Assembly: GCA_009779835.1 (NCBI GenBank)
Contig: WRBD01000003.1
Coordinates: 46,867 to 110,866 of the forward strand
DNA length: 64,000 bases
Origin: Defluviitaleaceae bacterium
GTDB lineage: Bacteria > Bacillota > Clostridia > Lachnospirales > WQUN01
Direction: 5' to 3'
Positions within the stretch are counted from its first letter, which is position 1, and each line of letters starts with the position of its first letter. Made by a program: the position numbers and the translations under genes. The notes below the pieces were generated by a model. That model did not search any database, had not been told where the DNA came from, and saw nothing but the letters and a program-made list of their open reading frames with translations. This document shows, piece by piece, positions 10,308-22,019 of this stretch.

Positions 10308-10704
10308 ATGCTGTCCCCTCTTCAATATAGGTTGAGTCAACGCCACTTGTCGCAAATTCGCCGTCTATATAAAACGCCCACCATGAACGGTCAGCGTTAT
10401 AATCCGCTGTTACGCCGTTAACAGTTGTTACCATCAGCCCCATCGAAGATTCTTCACCCTCGATAAGCCCAAGCGACAACAACGCCGCGCCGACTGTGGT
10501 TTCATCGGTGCTTACGTTCCACACGATTAAGTTATTTTCATCGTCTGTAACCTCAAGTCGAAATGTGGTTTCGCCATGACCTGTTTCAAAGGTTACGATT
10601 GGTTCGACAGTTGCGTTGACATTATTGACATAGTCGTCGTAACCGCATCCGGCAAATACAATCAGTGTGAACGCGAGTAAAGTCAAAAAAATTTTCATCT
10701 TCAC
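10285..10704 (-). CDS. DUF4430 (transcobalamin-like C-terminal) lipoprotein
   Basis: Lipobox FAGCGY; TVGAALLSLGLIEGEESSMGLMVTTVNGVTADYNADRSWWAFYIDGEFATSGVDSTYIEEGTAYALVFTR. Confidence 0.8.
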   Translation of the reverse strand: MKMKIFLTLLAFTLIVFAGCGYDDYVNNVNATVEPIVTFETGHGETTFRLEVTDDENNLIVWNVSTDETTVGAALLSLGLIEGEESSMGLMVTTVNGVTADYNADRSWWAFYIDGEFATSGVDSTYIEEGTAYALVFTR

Positions 10705-10721
10705 TACTCCTCTCTTGTATA

Positions 10722-11846
10722 TTAGAAATACTGGTAGTAATCTGTTTTAATCATACCGTTAAAAAGCTTGCGCTTTGCGCGGGCATTTTTTTTGTACGCT
10801 GTTTCGAAAAATTCATCGGGGGTTATTACATACACATTCCATTTTGTCGGATTGAAAATGCGCCCAAGTTCGGCGTACAGGGCTTCGGCTTCTTTTATTT
10901 TACCCAAGCGTTCGCCGTAGGGCGGGTTGATTATCGCAATGCCCGTTTCACCGGGAAGAATTGTTTCTTTCACAGCACGGTTCTCGAAAATTATGCAGTC
11001 GTCAACGCCCGCAAGCTCAGCGTTTGCTTTTGCCAATTCCACTGCAGCAGGATCAATATCGGCGGCGTATATTACGGGTTCGGCGTCCGTCCGGATTTTT
11101 GAATACGCGGCGGCACGTTCGTCCTTCCATATTTTTTGCGGAATCCGCTGCCATTTTTCGCAAGCAAATTTACGCGCCAGTCCGGGCGCAATGTTTTTAG
11201 CCATTAACGCGGCTTCTATGGGCAAAGTTCCGCTTCCGCAACATGGGTCTAAAAACGGTTTTTTGCCGTTGTAACGCGAAATCTCTATTAACGCCGCTGC
11301 CATTGTTTCTTTCATTGGCGCGCGGGTTGCGCGGGCGCGGTAACCCCGTTTGTGCAGTCCGTTACCCGCGCCTGTTGTGTCAATCGTAAGCGTTACGACA
11401 TCTTTCAAAATCGCGGCTTGAATTGTAAATTCCGCGCCCGTCTCTTTGAACCATTCGATTTTATATTTTTGCCGCAGTTTTTCCACAACGGCTTTTTTTA
11501 CTATTGACTGAACGTCGGGAACGCTATATAAGCCCGAACGTACACTCTTGCCTGTAACGGTAAATTTTCCGTCGGCGGGAATCCATTCTTCCCACGGAAG
11601 GGCTTTTGTTTTTTCAAATAATTCGTCAAAAGTTGTGGCGGTGAATTCCCCCATTTTTAATAAAACCCTGTCGGCGGAACGCAACCACAAATTCGCACGG
11701 GCTATGCCTTCGTGCAAATTCTCCGACGTGAATTCGACCTTCGCGTCAAGACATTTTATATCGGAAAAATTTAACGCGGCAACTTCGCGCTTTACAACCG
11801 CCTCCAAACCGAACGCGGCTGTTGCAATTAAGCTTAACATTTTCAT
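10722..11846 (-). CDS. THUMP-domain class I SAM-dependent RNA methyltransferase (RlmL/YpsC-like)
   Basis: FLDPCCGSGTLPIEAALMAKNIAPGLARKFACEKW and AIINPPYGERLG. Confidence 0.9.
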   Translation of the reverse strand: MKMLSLIATAAFGLEAVVKREVAALNFSDIKCLDAKVEFTSENLHEGIARANLWLRSADRVLLKMGEFTATTFDELFEKTKALPWEEWIPADGKFTVTGKSVRSGLYSVPDVQSIVKKAVVEKLRQKYKIEWFKETGAEFTIQAAILKDVVTLTIDTTGAGNGLHKRGYRARATRAPMKETMAAALIEISRYNGKKPFLDPCCGSGTLPIEAALMAKNIAPGLARKFACEKWQRIPQKIWKDERAAAYSKIRTDAEPVIYAADIDPAAVELAKANAELAGVDDCIIFENRAVKETILPGETGIAIINPPYGERLGKIKEAEALYAELGRIFNPTKWNVYVITPDEFFETAYKKNARAKRKLFNGMIKTDYYQYF

Positions 11847-12082
11847 TTCCTCAAAACCTGTGCATTCATAGAATTAATACATTTGTTCAAGTCTTCGGTT
11901 TGACGGTTTAATTCTTCGCGTTTAAAGTTATAAACGGCTTGGGTTATTTTTTTATTTGTAAAGTCGGCAATTAGAACCGCGCCTAATTTTGTCAATTCAA
12001 ATTGCCATGCTTGGCAGTATTTTCTTGCTTCATCGCGGCCTTTTTTAGCTTCCATGTTGTAACCTGCCACAGAGCGTGCCAT
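11843..12082 (-). CDS. small hypothetical protein
   Basis: 79-aa ORF overlapping the downstream methyltransferase start by 4 nt, with RBS GGAGAG. Confidence 0.5.
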   Translation of the reverse strand: MARSVAGYNMEAKKGRDEARKYCQAWQFELTKLGAVLIADFTNKKITQAVYNFKREELNRQTEDLNKCINSMNAQVLRK

Positions 12083-12094
12083 AAATGTCTCTCC

Positions 12095-13996
12095 TTACCT
12101 GTTTCTCCATCCGGTTGGGTCATAAATTGCCCAAAAAGCCGGTTTTGGATTATAGAACCTGTCAAAATGGGCTGCGGCATCCGAGCCTCGCCAGCTTGTT
12201 GCGTCTTCGCGCCCCCAAATTGTTACGCGGTCTATATAATCGGCGAATTCTTCATACCACGTGAAAAGCTGCGCATACATTTCGGCTTGACGTTCGGCTT
12301 GTTCGACAGTCATTGTGAACGGCGCCGGAACTACATTGCCAAAATGAATATCCAATTCGGTAACATGAATTCTTGCGCCTGTTTGAACGAAACGCTCTAT
12401 TGCGTCGCGTACATTATCAATGTTTGTGGCATGATTATAATGCGCCTGCATTCCTATTACTTCTATTAATAAACGCCCGTAATCCGGATGCTCCGGGTTG
12501 CCGTATGCCGGATTATTTTCCGCATCGTTATGCCAGCGTTCGTTTAATTCTTCCGTCATGTCCGCCATCGCGTTACGCTTGCGCGGTGCTTCTTCATTGA
12601 AATCGTTGTATATAAGAAACGCGGAAGGCGCGTAACGGCGCGCAAAAACGAATGCGTAATAAATATAATCGTATCCGCGTTCGCCCGCGTCAAAATCCGC
12701 GCCATTTGCAAACGCGTGATACCACGGCACATTATTACGCAGGGCGCGCTGCCATGTGTTCGGTTCGTAAATGGGGCTTCCTTCGGGCCTGTTAGTTACT
12801 ATATTCGGGCCGCCGCCATCTGTGAATGCTTCGTTTACAACGTCCCACGCATGAACGCGCCCTTCAAAAGAGCCCGCGTATTGCTCGATAAACCAACGCA
12901 AATTTTCTTTTGCTTCTTCGCGCGTTAAAGGCGCGCCTGTTTGCGGGTTGTGATACAGCCACGGCGAAGATTGCGAATGCCACACAAGCGCGTGACCCAC
13001 CATATAAAGCTCGTTTTCTTCCGCGAAATCAACGACGGCACGCGCGCCGTCAAGATTTAACGCGGCGGGACGCGAACGCTGATTAGGGCCGCCCGAAACC
13101 GAATCCACTTTCATAACGTTCTCAGCCGTAACCGCGTTATAGTGATGCAAAAACATTTCTATTACACCGCGCGGGTTTTCCCTGATTTGCTGAGGCTCAA
13201 TTATATTTCCAACAATAAAATAATCCGCGTAACGCTCCGCAAGCGACGGCAAAGTCAAATCCCATTCCGGCGTAGATGGCCGCGGGGCATTAGGATCTGC
13301 CGTGGCGGTCATTACAAGTGCGGAACCTGCTTCAAAAAACGGTTCTTTTCTTCCGTCCTCGAAATTATATTTCGCAATCACTTCGCCGGAAAGCGAAACC
13401 GTAAAATTATCAATATAGAAAGTTGTGTTCGCATTTGCGTTTGGTCCGCTGACATGTTTTACTAATTCAAGGTTATCGGGAACGCCATCGAAAGTTAAAT
13501 CCAATTCTCCCGTAAGCGTATGCCATTTCATTTCGGATTCAGTATTAAAAATTTCAGACACCACAACATGCTGCCATAAAGGCCCGCCCGTTTGCAATAA
13601 AAGCCTGACAGGGACATCGCTCTGCGTTACGGGAGTAAAAAGCTCAAAAGAAATTTCATATATATTCCCGCGCTGAAGCCCCAGCATCATAGCCGGAATC
13701 CCCACGCCGTCCCACTGTGTATTTCCCATTGTTTCAACTCTTAGCGAAATACTTCCCTCCGCCGGAACAAATTCCGGAATGGGGCGTGGGGTTGGCTCCG
13801 GCGGTTCGGGTGTTGCCGTCGGTTCGGGAACTTCCTGGTCGCCGCCAATGTCTTCAATTATCGCGGGTATTTCGGAATTTACATAAGAATCGTTTTCTTC
13901 TCCGCCATTGTTGCCTTTGTCACCGCAAGCAGCAACAAGCAAAAAAATAAACATCAACAAAACCAAAATTCGCCCGTCAAAAATTTTATTGCGCAT
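12095..13996 (-). CDS. endo-1,4-beta-xylanase (GH10), lipoprotein with N-terminal carbohydrate-binding module
   Basis: Lipobox LLVAACGD; GH10 motifs GHALVWHSQSSPWL, HAWDVVNEAF, IHVTELDIHF; CBM-like FYIDNFTVSL segment. Confidence 0.93.
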   Translation of the reverse strand: MRNKIFDGRILVLLMFIFLLVAACGDKGNNGGEENDSYVNSEIPAIIEDIGGDQEVPEPTATPEPPEPTPRPIPEFVPAEGSISLRVETMGNTQWDGVGIPAMMLGLQRGNIYEISFELFTPVTQSDVPVRLLLQTGGPLWQHVVVSEIFNTESEMKWHTLTGELDLTFDGVPDNLELVKHVSGPNANANTTFYIDNFTVSLSGEVIAKYNFEDGRKEPFFEAGSALVMTATADPNAPRPSTPEWDLTLPSLAERYADYFIVGNIIEPQQIRENPRGVIEMFLHHYNAVTAENVMKVDSVSGGPNQRSRPAALNLDGARAVVDFAEENELYMVGHALVWHSQSSPWLYHNPQTGAPLTREEAKENLRWFIEQYAGSFEGRVHAWDVVNEAFTDGGGPNIVTNRPEGSPIYEPNTWQRALRNNVPWYHAFANGADFDAGERGYDYIYYAFVFARRYAPSAFLIYNDFNEEAPRKRNAMADMTEELNERWHNDAENNPAYGNPEHPDYGRLLIEVIGMQAHYNHATNIDNVRDAIERFVQTGARIHVTELDIHFGNVVPAPFTMTVEQAERQAEMYAQLFTWYEEFADYIDRVTIWGREDATSWRGSDAAAHFDRFYNPKPAFWAIYDPTGWRNR

Positions 13997-14023
13997 AAAA
14001 CTCTCCTCACAAGTTTATTTCCT

Positions 14024-14076
14024 AAGAATTTTTCTTAGGAATTATACACCATTTCGGAATCTTTGTCGCGTTCTTT
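14024..14076. repeat. short dispersed repeat, copy A (core 14042-14075)
   Basis: TTATACACCATTTCGGAATCTTTG(T/C)CGC(G/A)TTCTTT shared with 19947-19981; preceded by CCTAAGAAtttTTCTTAGG. Confidence 0.75.
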
Positions 14077-14083
14077 ACATCTT

Positions 14084-16834
14084 TTACTGCGCAAGAACTT
14101 TCCGCTTACGAATAAACAATTTTAAAATTTCCACCGCAACAACTTGGAAGAGCGCGAGTGATATCATAATAATCCAGTGAATTCCGCTGACCGGAACGAT
14201 ATTGAAAATGTCCATAAGCGGCGGGAATACTGCAACAAAAAACGTAAACAAAACTACGCCGATAACCGCGTAAAAAACACCTTTGTTGCTTAAAAAGCCC
14301 GCCGTGAAAATGGATTGTTGAGTTCTTGTGTTAAAAGTATCTATTGACGAAGCCCAACTTAAAACAATAAACGCCATTGTCGTTCCTACCGCGAAGTTTC
14401 CGCCGTTTTGTAATGCCTCCAAAGTCCACGCGCCGCACCACGGAACATATAAAATATCGCCGGGCGACGCAGGAATAATTTGCACATACGAGCCGATTAA
14501 AAACGCGCTAAGTGTAATAATTGAAAAAGTAATTGCGCGAACGGTAATAAATAACCCTACGTTATGCGCGAAAACGCCCGAATTTTTCGGAAGAGGTTTG
14601 CGTTTCATTACGCCGGGTTCGGGCATTTCAAACGCGAGAAAAAAGCCCGGTATTCCGTCGGAAATTACATTGATTAGCAGTATTTGCAACGCGGTAATCG
14701 TGGTAACGCCAAGCGTTAACATTCCGAAAAGCAACACGAAAATTTCCGCAAAATTCACACCCAAGAGAAACTGAATTGTTTTTCGGATATTATCATACGA
14801 AGTTCGCCCCTCGGAAATTGCATCAACGATTGTGGCAAAGTTATCGTCGGTGATAATCATGTCTGCCGCGTTTTTTGAAACTTCTGTACCGGTAATTCCC
14901 ATTGCTGCGCCAACGTCGGCTGCTTTAAGTGCGGGCGCATCATTTACGCCGTCGCCCGTCATTGCGATAACTTCGTTGTGTTCTTGCCACGCGTGAACAA
15001 TCCGCAATTTATCTTCGGGACTTACCCGCGCATAAACCGAAATTCCGCGCACTTGCGAAATTAAATCGCTTTCGCTCATTGCCGATAGTTCCGCGCCGGT
15101 TATGGCACGGTCGCCCTCTTCGTAAATTCCGATTTCTTTTGCGATTGCTTTCGCGGTGACAATATGGTCGCCCGTTATCATTACAGTTTTGATGCCGGCT
15201 TCTTTTGCGCGCGCAACAGCCGCCGCGCTTTCGGGACGGGGCGGGTCAATCATTCCAACCATGCCACGGAATTCCTGTTCGCATTCAAGGGCTTCTATGC
15301 TTAAATCCGTGGGTTTCGTATCGAATTTTTTTACGGAAATCGCAATAACACGCAACGCTTTTTCCGCGAAAGAATCGTGAATTTGTTTTGCTTTTTTGTG
15401 AAGTTCAGGATATTTTTTCCAATCTACAGGAATTCGGTCGAACGCGCCTTTTGTTACTGCGATATAACCTTCTTCAGTGCGGTGAACCGTCGTCATTCGC
15501 TTGCGTCCCGAATCAAACGGAAGCTCGTGTACGCGTGGATATTCGCGTTCCGCCAGAACGCGGTCAAGCCCGATTTGGTGCAACAAACGAATTATTGCAA
15601 TTTCTGTGGGGTCGCCGATTGCGGTTTCTGTTTCGTAATTTTTGCCGTCGATGTTTTCATCGTGCGGAAAAATCGTTGCGTTACTGCACGAAGCTAAAAG
15701 TCCGACAAGTTTTTTTTGGTTGGAGTTGAATTCTTCTTTTGTGGAAATCGGTTCGTGGTCAACATGCCAAACCTGTTGAATTTTCATTTGATTAAGCGTA
15801 AGCGTTCCCGTTTTATCGGAACAAATTACGGAAGTGTTTCCGATTGTTTCGATTGCGGGAATTCGGCGAATAATCGCTTTTTTTGAAACAATATTAAAAA
15901 CGCCGTACGAAAGAATCATCGTAACGATAATCGGCAAAGTTTCGGGAACGGCGGCAACCCCAAGCGCAACCGCAAGAAGCAGCATTTCAATCGCGTCATT
16001 TCCCCAAAGTAAAAAGCCTACGAGAAACATTACCAAACCGCTTAAAAGCGCGATTAATGAAATGCGTTTCGCAAGTTGCTGTAAGCGAATTTGCAGCGGC
16101 GTAAGCATTTTTTTTGTTGAATTTAACAAGCGCGCAATTTTTCCCATTTCTGTGTCCATTGCCGTTGCAACAACAACGGCAGTTGCGCGTCCGCTCGTTA
16201 CCAAACATCCCGAATACACCATGTTAATTCTGTCGCCCAACGGAATCGTTTCGGAAATTTCTATGGTTGGATCTTTCTCTACGGGTTGACTTTCGCCCGT
16301 AAGCGCGGCTTCGTCAACCTGCAAAGAGCTTGCTTCGATTAACCGCGAATCCGCCGTGATAACATCGCCCGTATTTAATTCCACGATATCGCCCGGCACA
16401 AGTTGATTTGCTTCGATAATTTGTTTTTTTCCGTCACGAATTACCGTTGTTTTGAACGCGTTCATTTTTTTCAAGGCTTCGAGAGCTTTTTCCGCCTTAC
16501 TTTCCTGATATAACCCTAAAACTACATTTATTATTACAATTGACAAAATTATTAAAACTTTTACCCAATCGGTCGCGCTTCCGTAACCACCGTCCTGCGA
16601 ATTCAAAACTGCGGCAACGGACGCAATTATCGACGCAAATATCAATATCATCGTAGGAATTTCTAATAAATGATGTAAAATTTTTTGAAAAAGCGTTTCT
16701 TTTTTTTCCTCTTCAAATTCGTTAAGCCCGTATTTTTGAATTCGTGTAAGCACATCTGATTCACTTAAACCAAGTTTTGCGTTTGTTTTTAATGATTCAA
16801 TTATGTCGTTTATGTTTTCTTTTACCCATCTCAT
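14084..16834 (-). CDS. cation-translocating (Ca2+-type) P-type ATPase
   Basis: DKTGTLT, TGES, MTGDGVNDAPALKAADVGAAMG motifs and multiple TMs; start ATG at 16834 with GGAGGCGG RBS. Confidence 0.93.
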   Translation of the reverse strand: MRWVKENINDIIESLKTNAKLGLSESDVLTRIQKYGLNEFEEEKKETLFQKILHHLLEIPTMILIFASIIASVAAVLNSQDGGYGSATDWVKVLIILSIVIINVVLGLYQESKAEKALEALKKMNAFKTTVIRDGKKQIIEANQLVPGDIVELNTGDVITADSRLIEASSLQVDEAALTGESQPVEKDPTIEISETIPLGDRINMVYSGCLVTSGRATAVVVATAMDTEMGKIARLLNSTKKMLTPLQIRLQQLAKRISLIALLSGLVMFLVGFLLWGNDAIEMLLLAVALGVAAVPETLPIIVTMILSYGVFNIVSKKAIIRRIPAIETIGNTSVICSDKTGTLTLNQMKIQQVWHVDHEPISTKEEFNSNQKKLVGLLASCSNATIFPHDENIDGKNYETETAIGDPTEIAIIRLLHQIGLDRVLAEREYPRVHELPFDSGRKRMTTVHRTEEGYIAVTKGAFDRIPVDWKKYPELHKKAKQIHDSFAEKALRVIAISVKKFDTKPTDLSIEALECEQEFRGMVGMIDPPRPESAAAVARAKEAGIKTVMITGDHIVTAKAIAKEIGIYEEGDRAITGAELSAMSESDLISQVRGISVYARVSPEDKLRIVHAWQEHNEVIAMTGDGVNDAPALKAADVGAAMGITGTEVSKNAADMIITDDNFATIVDAISEGRTSYDNIRKTIQFLLGVNFAEIFVLLFGMLTLGVTTITALQILLINVISDGIPGFFLAFEMPEPGVMKRKPLPKNSGVFAHNVGLFITVRAITFSIITLSAFLIGSYVQIIPASPGDILYVPWCGAWTLEALQNGGNFAVGTTMAFIVLSWASSIDTFNTRTQQSIFTAGFLSNKGVFYAVIGVVLFTFFVAVFPPLMDIFNIVPVSGIHWIIMISLALFQVVAVEILKLFIRKRKVLAQ

Positions 16835-16985
16835 AATTCCGCCTCCGTATATAAAAAAATCATACTGCCAGAAAACAGCATATACACTAATTACTCTACC
16901 ATTTTTTGTAGGTGCTTGCAAATTTGGAAATGGAACTCATAACAAAGTCATGGAATACATTAATAAGAGTAAAAATGAAAAGTAA

Positions 16986-19166
<2,181 letters not shown>

Positions 19167-19171
19167 CTCTT

Positions 19172-19546
19172 ATGAAAATAAAAAATCTGTTATTGGTCGT
19201 TTTGGGCGTTGTTTCATTAATATTGGGTCTGGTAGGCATTATTTTGCCGGTATTGCCTACCACTCCCTTTGTTTTGCTATCAGCTGCTTGTTTTTCAACA
19301 AGCAACAAGAAACTCGACGATTGGCTACGTCGAAGCCGTATATTCGCCCCTTTCATTGAAAATTACCGCACAGGTCAAGGTATCAGCAGATTGCATAAAA
19401 TCGGCAGTATAACCTTTCTTTGGACAGGTTTGATTATTTCTATGTTAATCACGAGAACAACTTTTATTTTTGCCACTTTGAGTATAGTAGGGATAGGTGT
19501 CACCGTTCATCTTTTGATGATTAAAACGAAAAAAAAGGACGCTTAA
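19172..19546 (+). CDS. DUF454/YbaN family membrane protein
   Basis: GVVSLILGLVGIILPVLPTTPFVLLSAACFSTSNKKLDDWLRRSRIFAPFIENYR. Confidence 0.88.
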   Translation: MKIKNLLLVVLGVVSLILGLVGIILPVLPTTPFVLLSAACFSTSNKKLDDWLRRSRIFAPFIENYRTGQGISRLHKIGSITFLWTGLIISMLITRTTFIFATLSIVGIGVTVHLLMIKTKKKDA

Positions 19547-19571
19547 AAGTAAGCGTCAAGGACTAGATAAT

Positions 19572-19880
19572 GGTGACGACATTCACCTTCTTTTATTTTC
19601 AGTTTTTTGATTTTTTAAGTAAAGCCGGAGTCACGTGCCTCCGGCGGGTTGCCGCAACGCGCATAAAAGGTGCATGCTTAGGTAGCGAAGCCGAGCTGGT
19701 ACCGGAGCCCGGTGCGCTACCCCCTTATATTTGCGTACGGCGGGTAATACAGTTGCAACATTACTCAGAGGCTAAAGCGGAATCGGTGCGGTTCGTTTCA
19801 AGGCGCGAGGCCCCTTCCGAAGTTGGCAAAACCCGTACATGGCTTAAAACGTCTGTTTGATTGTTGCAAATACACAATAC
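19572..19880 (+). repeat. ~300-bp structured dispersed repeat, copy 1 (possible HEARO/omega-RNA-like ncRNA)
   Basis: Aligns along its length with the reverse complement of 57078-57380; shares e.g. GGTACCGGAGCCCGGTGCGCTACCCCCTT and TTGGCAAAACCCGTACAT. Confidence 0.85.
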
Positions 19881-19946
19881 CTCTTTACGTGTAATTCGTC
19901 AACACTTATTTTTCACAAATGTAAGTTCAAAGAATTTTCTTAGAAG

Positions 19947-19981
19947 TTATACACCATTTCGGAATCTTTGCCGCATTCTTT
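19947..19981. repeat. short dispersed repeat, copy B
   Basis: Same core as 14042-14075 with two substitutions. Confidence 0.75.
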
Positions 19982-19999
19982 CATAAATATAATTTCGGG

Positions 20000-20218
20000 G
20001 TGGTTTATATGCGCGAGTTCATGTTTCTAATTTTTGAATTAATGACAGTTGCCGTACTGCAAATGATTCTTGAAAATATTTTAAATGAAACATCTCAAAA
20101 GCGCGTGGTAAAGTTAATAAATATCGCGTGTATATTAATTAGCTATTTCCTCTTGCTCAGATATGTGTATAATCATTTCATAGTAGAAATAACTTCCATG
20201 GTTAATTTTTATTTTTGA
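20000..20218 (+). CDS. small two-TM hypothetical membrane protein
   Basis: 72-aa ORF with hydrophobic segments just upstream of argS. Confidence 0.45.
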   Translation: MVYMREFMFLIFELMTVAVLQMILENILNETSQKRVVKLINIACILISYFLLLRYVYNHFIVEITSMVNFYF

Positions 20219-20239
20219 AACACGAAAGGAAAATGCAAA

Positions 20240-22018
20240 ATGGATTTTTACGAAAACTATGAATCGCTGGCAACAACAAATTTTAAGGGCGAGTTGGCGG
20301 AAATTTTAGCAACGCACACAAATCAAACCCCGGAAAAAGCATTAGCATCAATAGAAACGCCGCCGGATTCAACTATGGGGCATTTTGCGTTTCCGTGTTT
20401 TATGCTGGCGAAGGAATTAAAAAAAGCACCGCCCGCAATCGCGGCAGAAATTGCGGAAAAAATATCAAGCAACCGTCCCACTTGGATGGGACAGGCCGTA
20501 GCAACGGGTCCGTATGTAAATTTCTTTCTTGACCGTGCAGCGTTTGCCGACGCTGTCTTGCAAGAAGTAATGGCAATGGGTGTGGCATACGGCAGCGATG
20601 GCGACGGTCTTGGGCAAACTGTTCTTGTGGAGTATTCGTCACCGAACATCGCGAAGCATTTTCATATAGGGCATCTCGGCTCAACGATTATCGGAAAAAC
20701 GCTGGATAATATCTACCGCTTCTTGGGATATGAAGTCACAAGCATAAACCACATCGGAGACTGGGGAACACAATTTGGAAAACTAATCACGGCGTATTTG
20801 AAATGGGGCAGCGAGGAAGAAATCACAAAAACCGAAATTGACGGCCTTGTAAAGCTTTACGTAAAATTCCACGAAGAAGCCGACAACGACCCGTCTTTAA
20901 ATGATGAAGCCCGCGCTTGGGTAGTAAAAATGCAGAACGGCGATGAAGAAGGCTTGCGAATTTGGAAATGGTTCTGCGATTTAAGTATGAAAGAATATCA
21001 AAGAATCTATGACCGCCTAGATGTAAACTTTGATTTAACACGCGGCGAAAGCTATTACAACGGCAGGATGGAAGCAATAGCCGAGTCGCTTGAAAAAAAA
21101 GGTCTTCTGATAGAAAGCGAAGGCGCGAAAATAGTAAACCTTGAAGAATATAATATGCCGCCGTGTTTGATTTTGCGCTCCGACGGCGGCACACTGTACC
21201 CAACCCGCGACATCGCCGCAGCAATTGACCGATACGAAACATTTGAATTCATAAAATGCTTGTACGTAACGGGCAACGAGCAAAGCTTGCATTTCGCGCA
21301 GTGGATGAAAGTAGTCGAGTTAATGGGCTATCCGTGGGCTTCAGGTCTTGAGCATATCCCATACGGAATGTATCTTTTTGAAAGCGGAAAAATGTCAACA
21401 CGCCGCGGTGAAGTTATAAAAATGGAAGACCTCTTAGAAGAGGCTGTTGCGAAAACTTTGGCAATAATAAACGAAAAAAATCCAAACCTCGCAAACAAAG
21501 AAACCGTAGCGGCACAAGTTGGCGTGGGTGCGTTAAAGTTCAACAAGCTTTACAATTCCCGCATAAAAGACACCATGTTTGACTGGGACAGAATGCTAAA
21601 CTTTGAGGGCGAAACCGGCCCATATGTTCAATACACACACGCCCGTGCTTGCAGTGTTTTGAAAAAATCCCTACCCGACGACAGCCGAATGGATTTCGGT
21701 GCGCTGGGGCTTGCGTTAATCTCCGGCCCAACCTTCGATGCGTACTTGCTAACCGATGACGAAGCCTTTGACGTATTACGCCTAATCCACGACTTCCCCG
21801 AAAAAATAAAAGATGCCGCCGAAAAATACGAACCCTTTATAATAGCGCGTCAATTAGTCGCGCTTGCCCAAGCATACAACGCTTTCTATCATGAACACAA
21901 AGTCCTAACCGACGATGAACCAACACGCCGCGCCCGTCTTGCTCTAACCGCCGCGGTACGGCAAGTGTTAAAAACAGGGCTGGAATTATTGGGAATTTCC
22001 GCGCCTGTTGTAATGTAA
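20240..22018 (+). CDS. argS: arginyl-tRNA synthetase
   Basis: VEYSSPNIAKHFHIGHLGSTIIG (HIGH), MSTRRGEVIKMEDLL, FEGETGPYVQYTHARACSVLKK. Confidence 0.97.
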   Translation: MDFYENYESLATTNFKGELAEILATHTNQTPEKALASIETPPDSTMGHFAFPCFMLAKELKKAPPAIAAEIAEKISSNRPTWMGQAVATGPYVNFFLDRAAFADAVLQEVMAMGVAYGSDGDGLGQTVLVEYSSPNIAKHFHIGHLGSTIIGKTLDNIYRFLGYEVTSINHIGDWGTQFGKLITAYLKWGSEEEITKTEIDGLVKLYVKFHEEADNDPSLNDEARAWVVKMQNGDEEGLRIWKWFCDLSMKEYQRIYDRLDVNFDLTRGESYYNGRMEAIAESLEKKGLLIESEGAKIVNLEEYNMPPCLILRSDGGTLYPTRDIAAAIDRYETFEFIKCLYVTGNEQSLHFAQWMKVVELMGYPWASGLEHIPYGMYLFESGKMSTRRGEVIKMEDLLEEAVAKTLAIINEKNPNLANKETVAAQVGVGALKFNKLYNSRIKDTMFDWDRMLNFEGETGPYVQYTHARACSVLKKSLPDDSRMDFGALGLALISGPTFDAYLLTDDEAFDVLRLIHDFPEKIKDAAEKYEPFIIARQLVALAQAYNAFYHEHKVLTDDEPTRRARLALTAAVRQVLKTGLELLGISAPVVM

Positions 22019-22019
22019 T

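Noticed and set aside
15377-15729. Antisense ORFs opposite the P-type ATPase
   Set aside because: Codon-structure shadows of the strongly supported ATPase gene.
19570-19860. ORF of 96 aa (MVTTFTFFYFQFFDFLSKAGVTCLRR...) as a protein gene
   Set aside because: It lies within the ~300-bp repeat; the second copy does not preserve the same frame, so the ORF is probably incidental.
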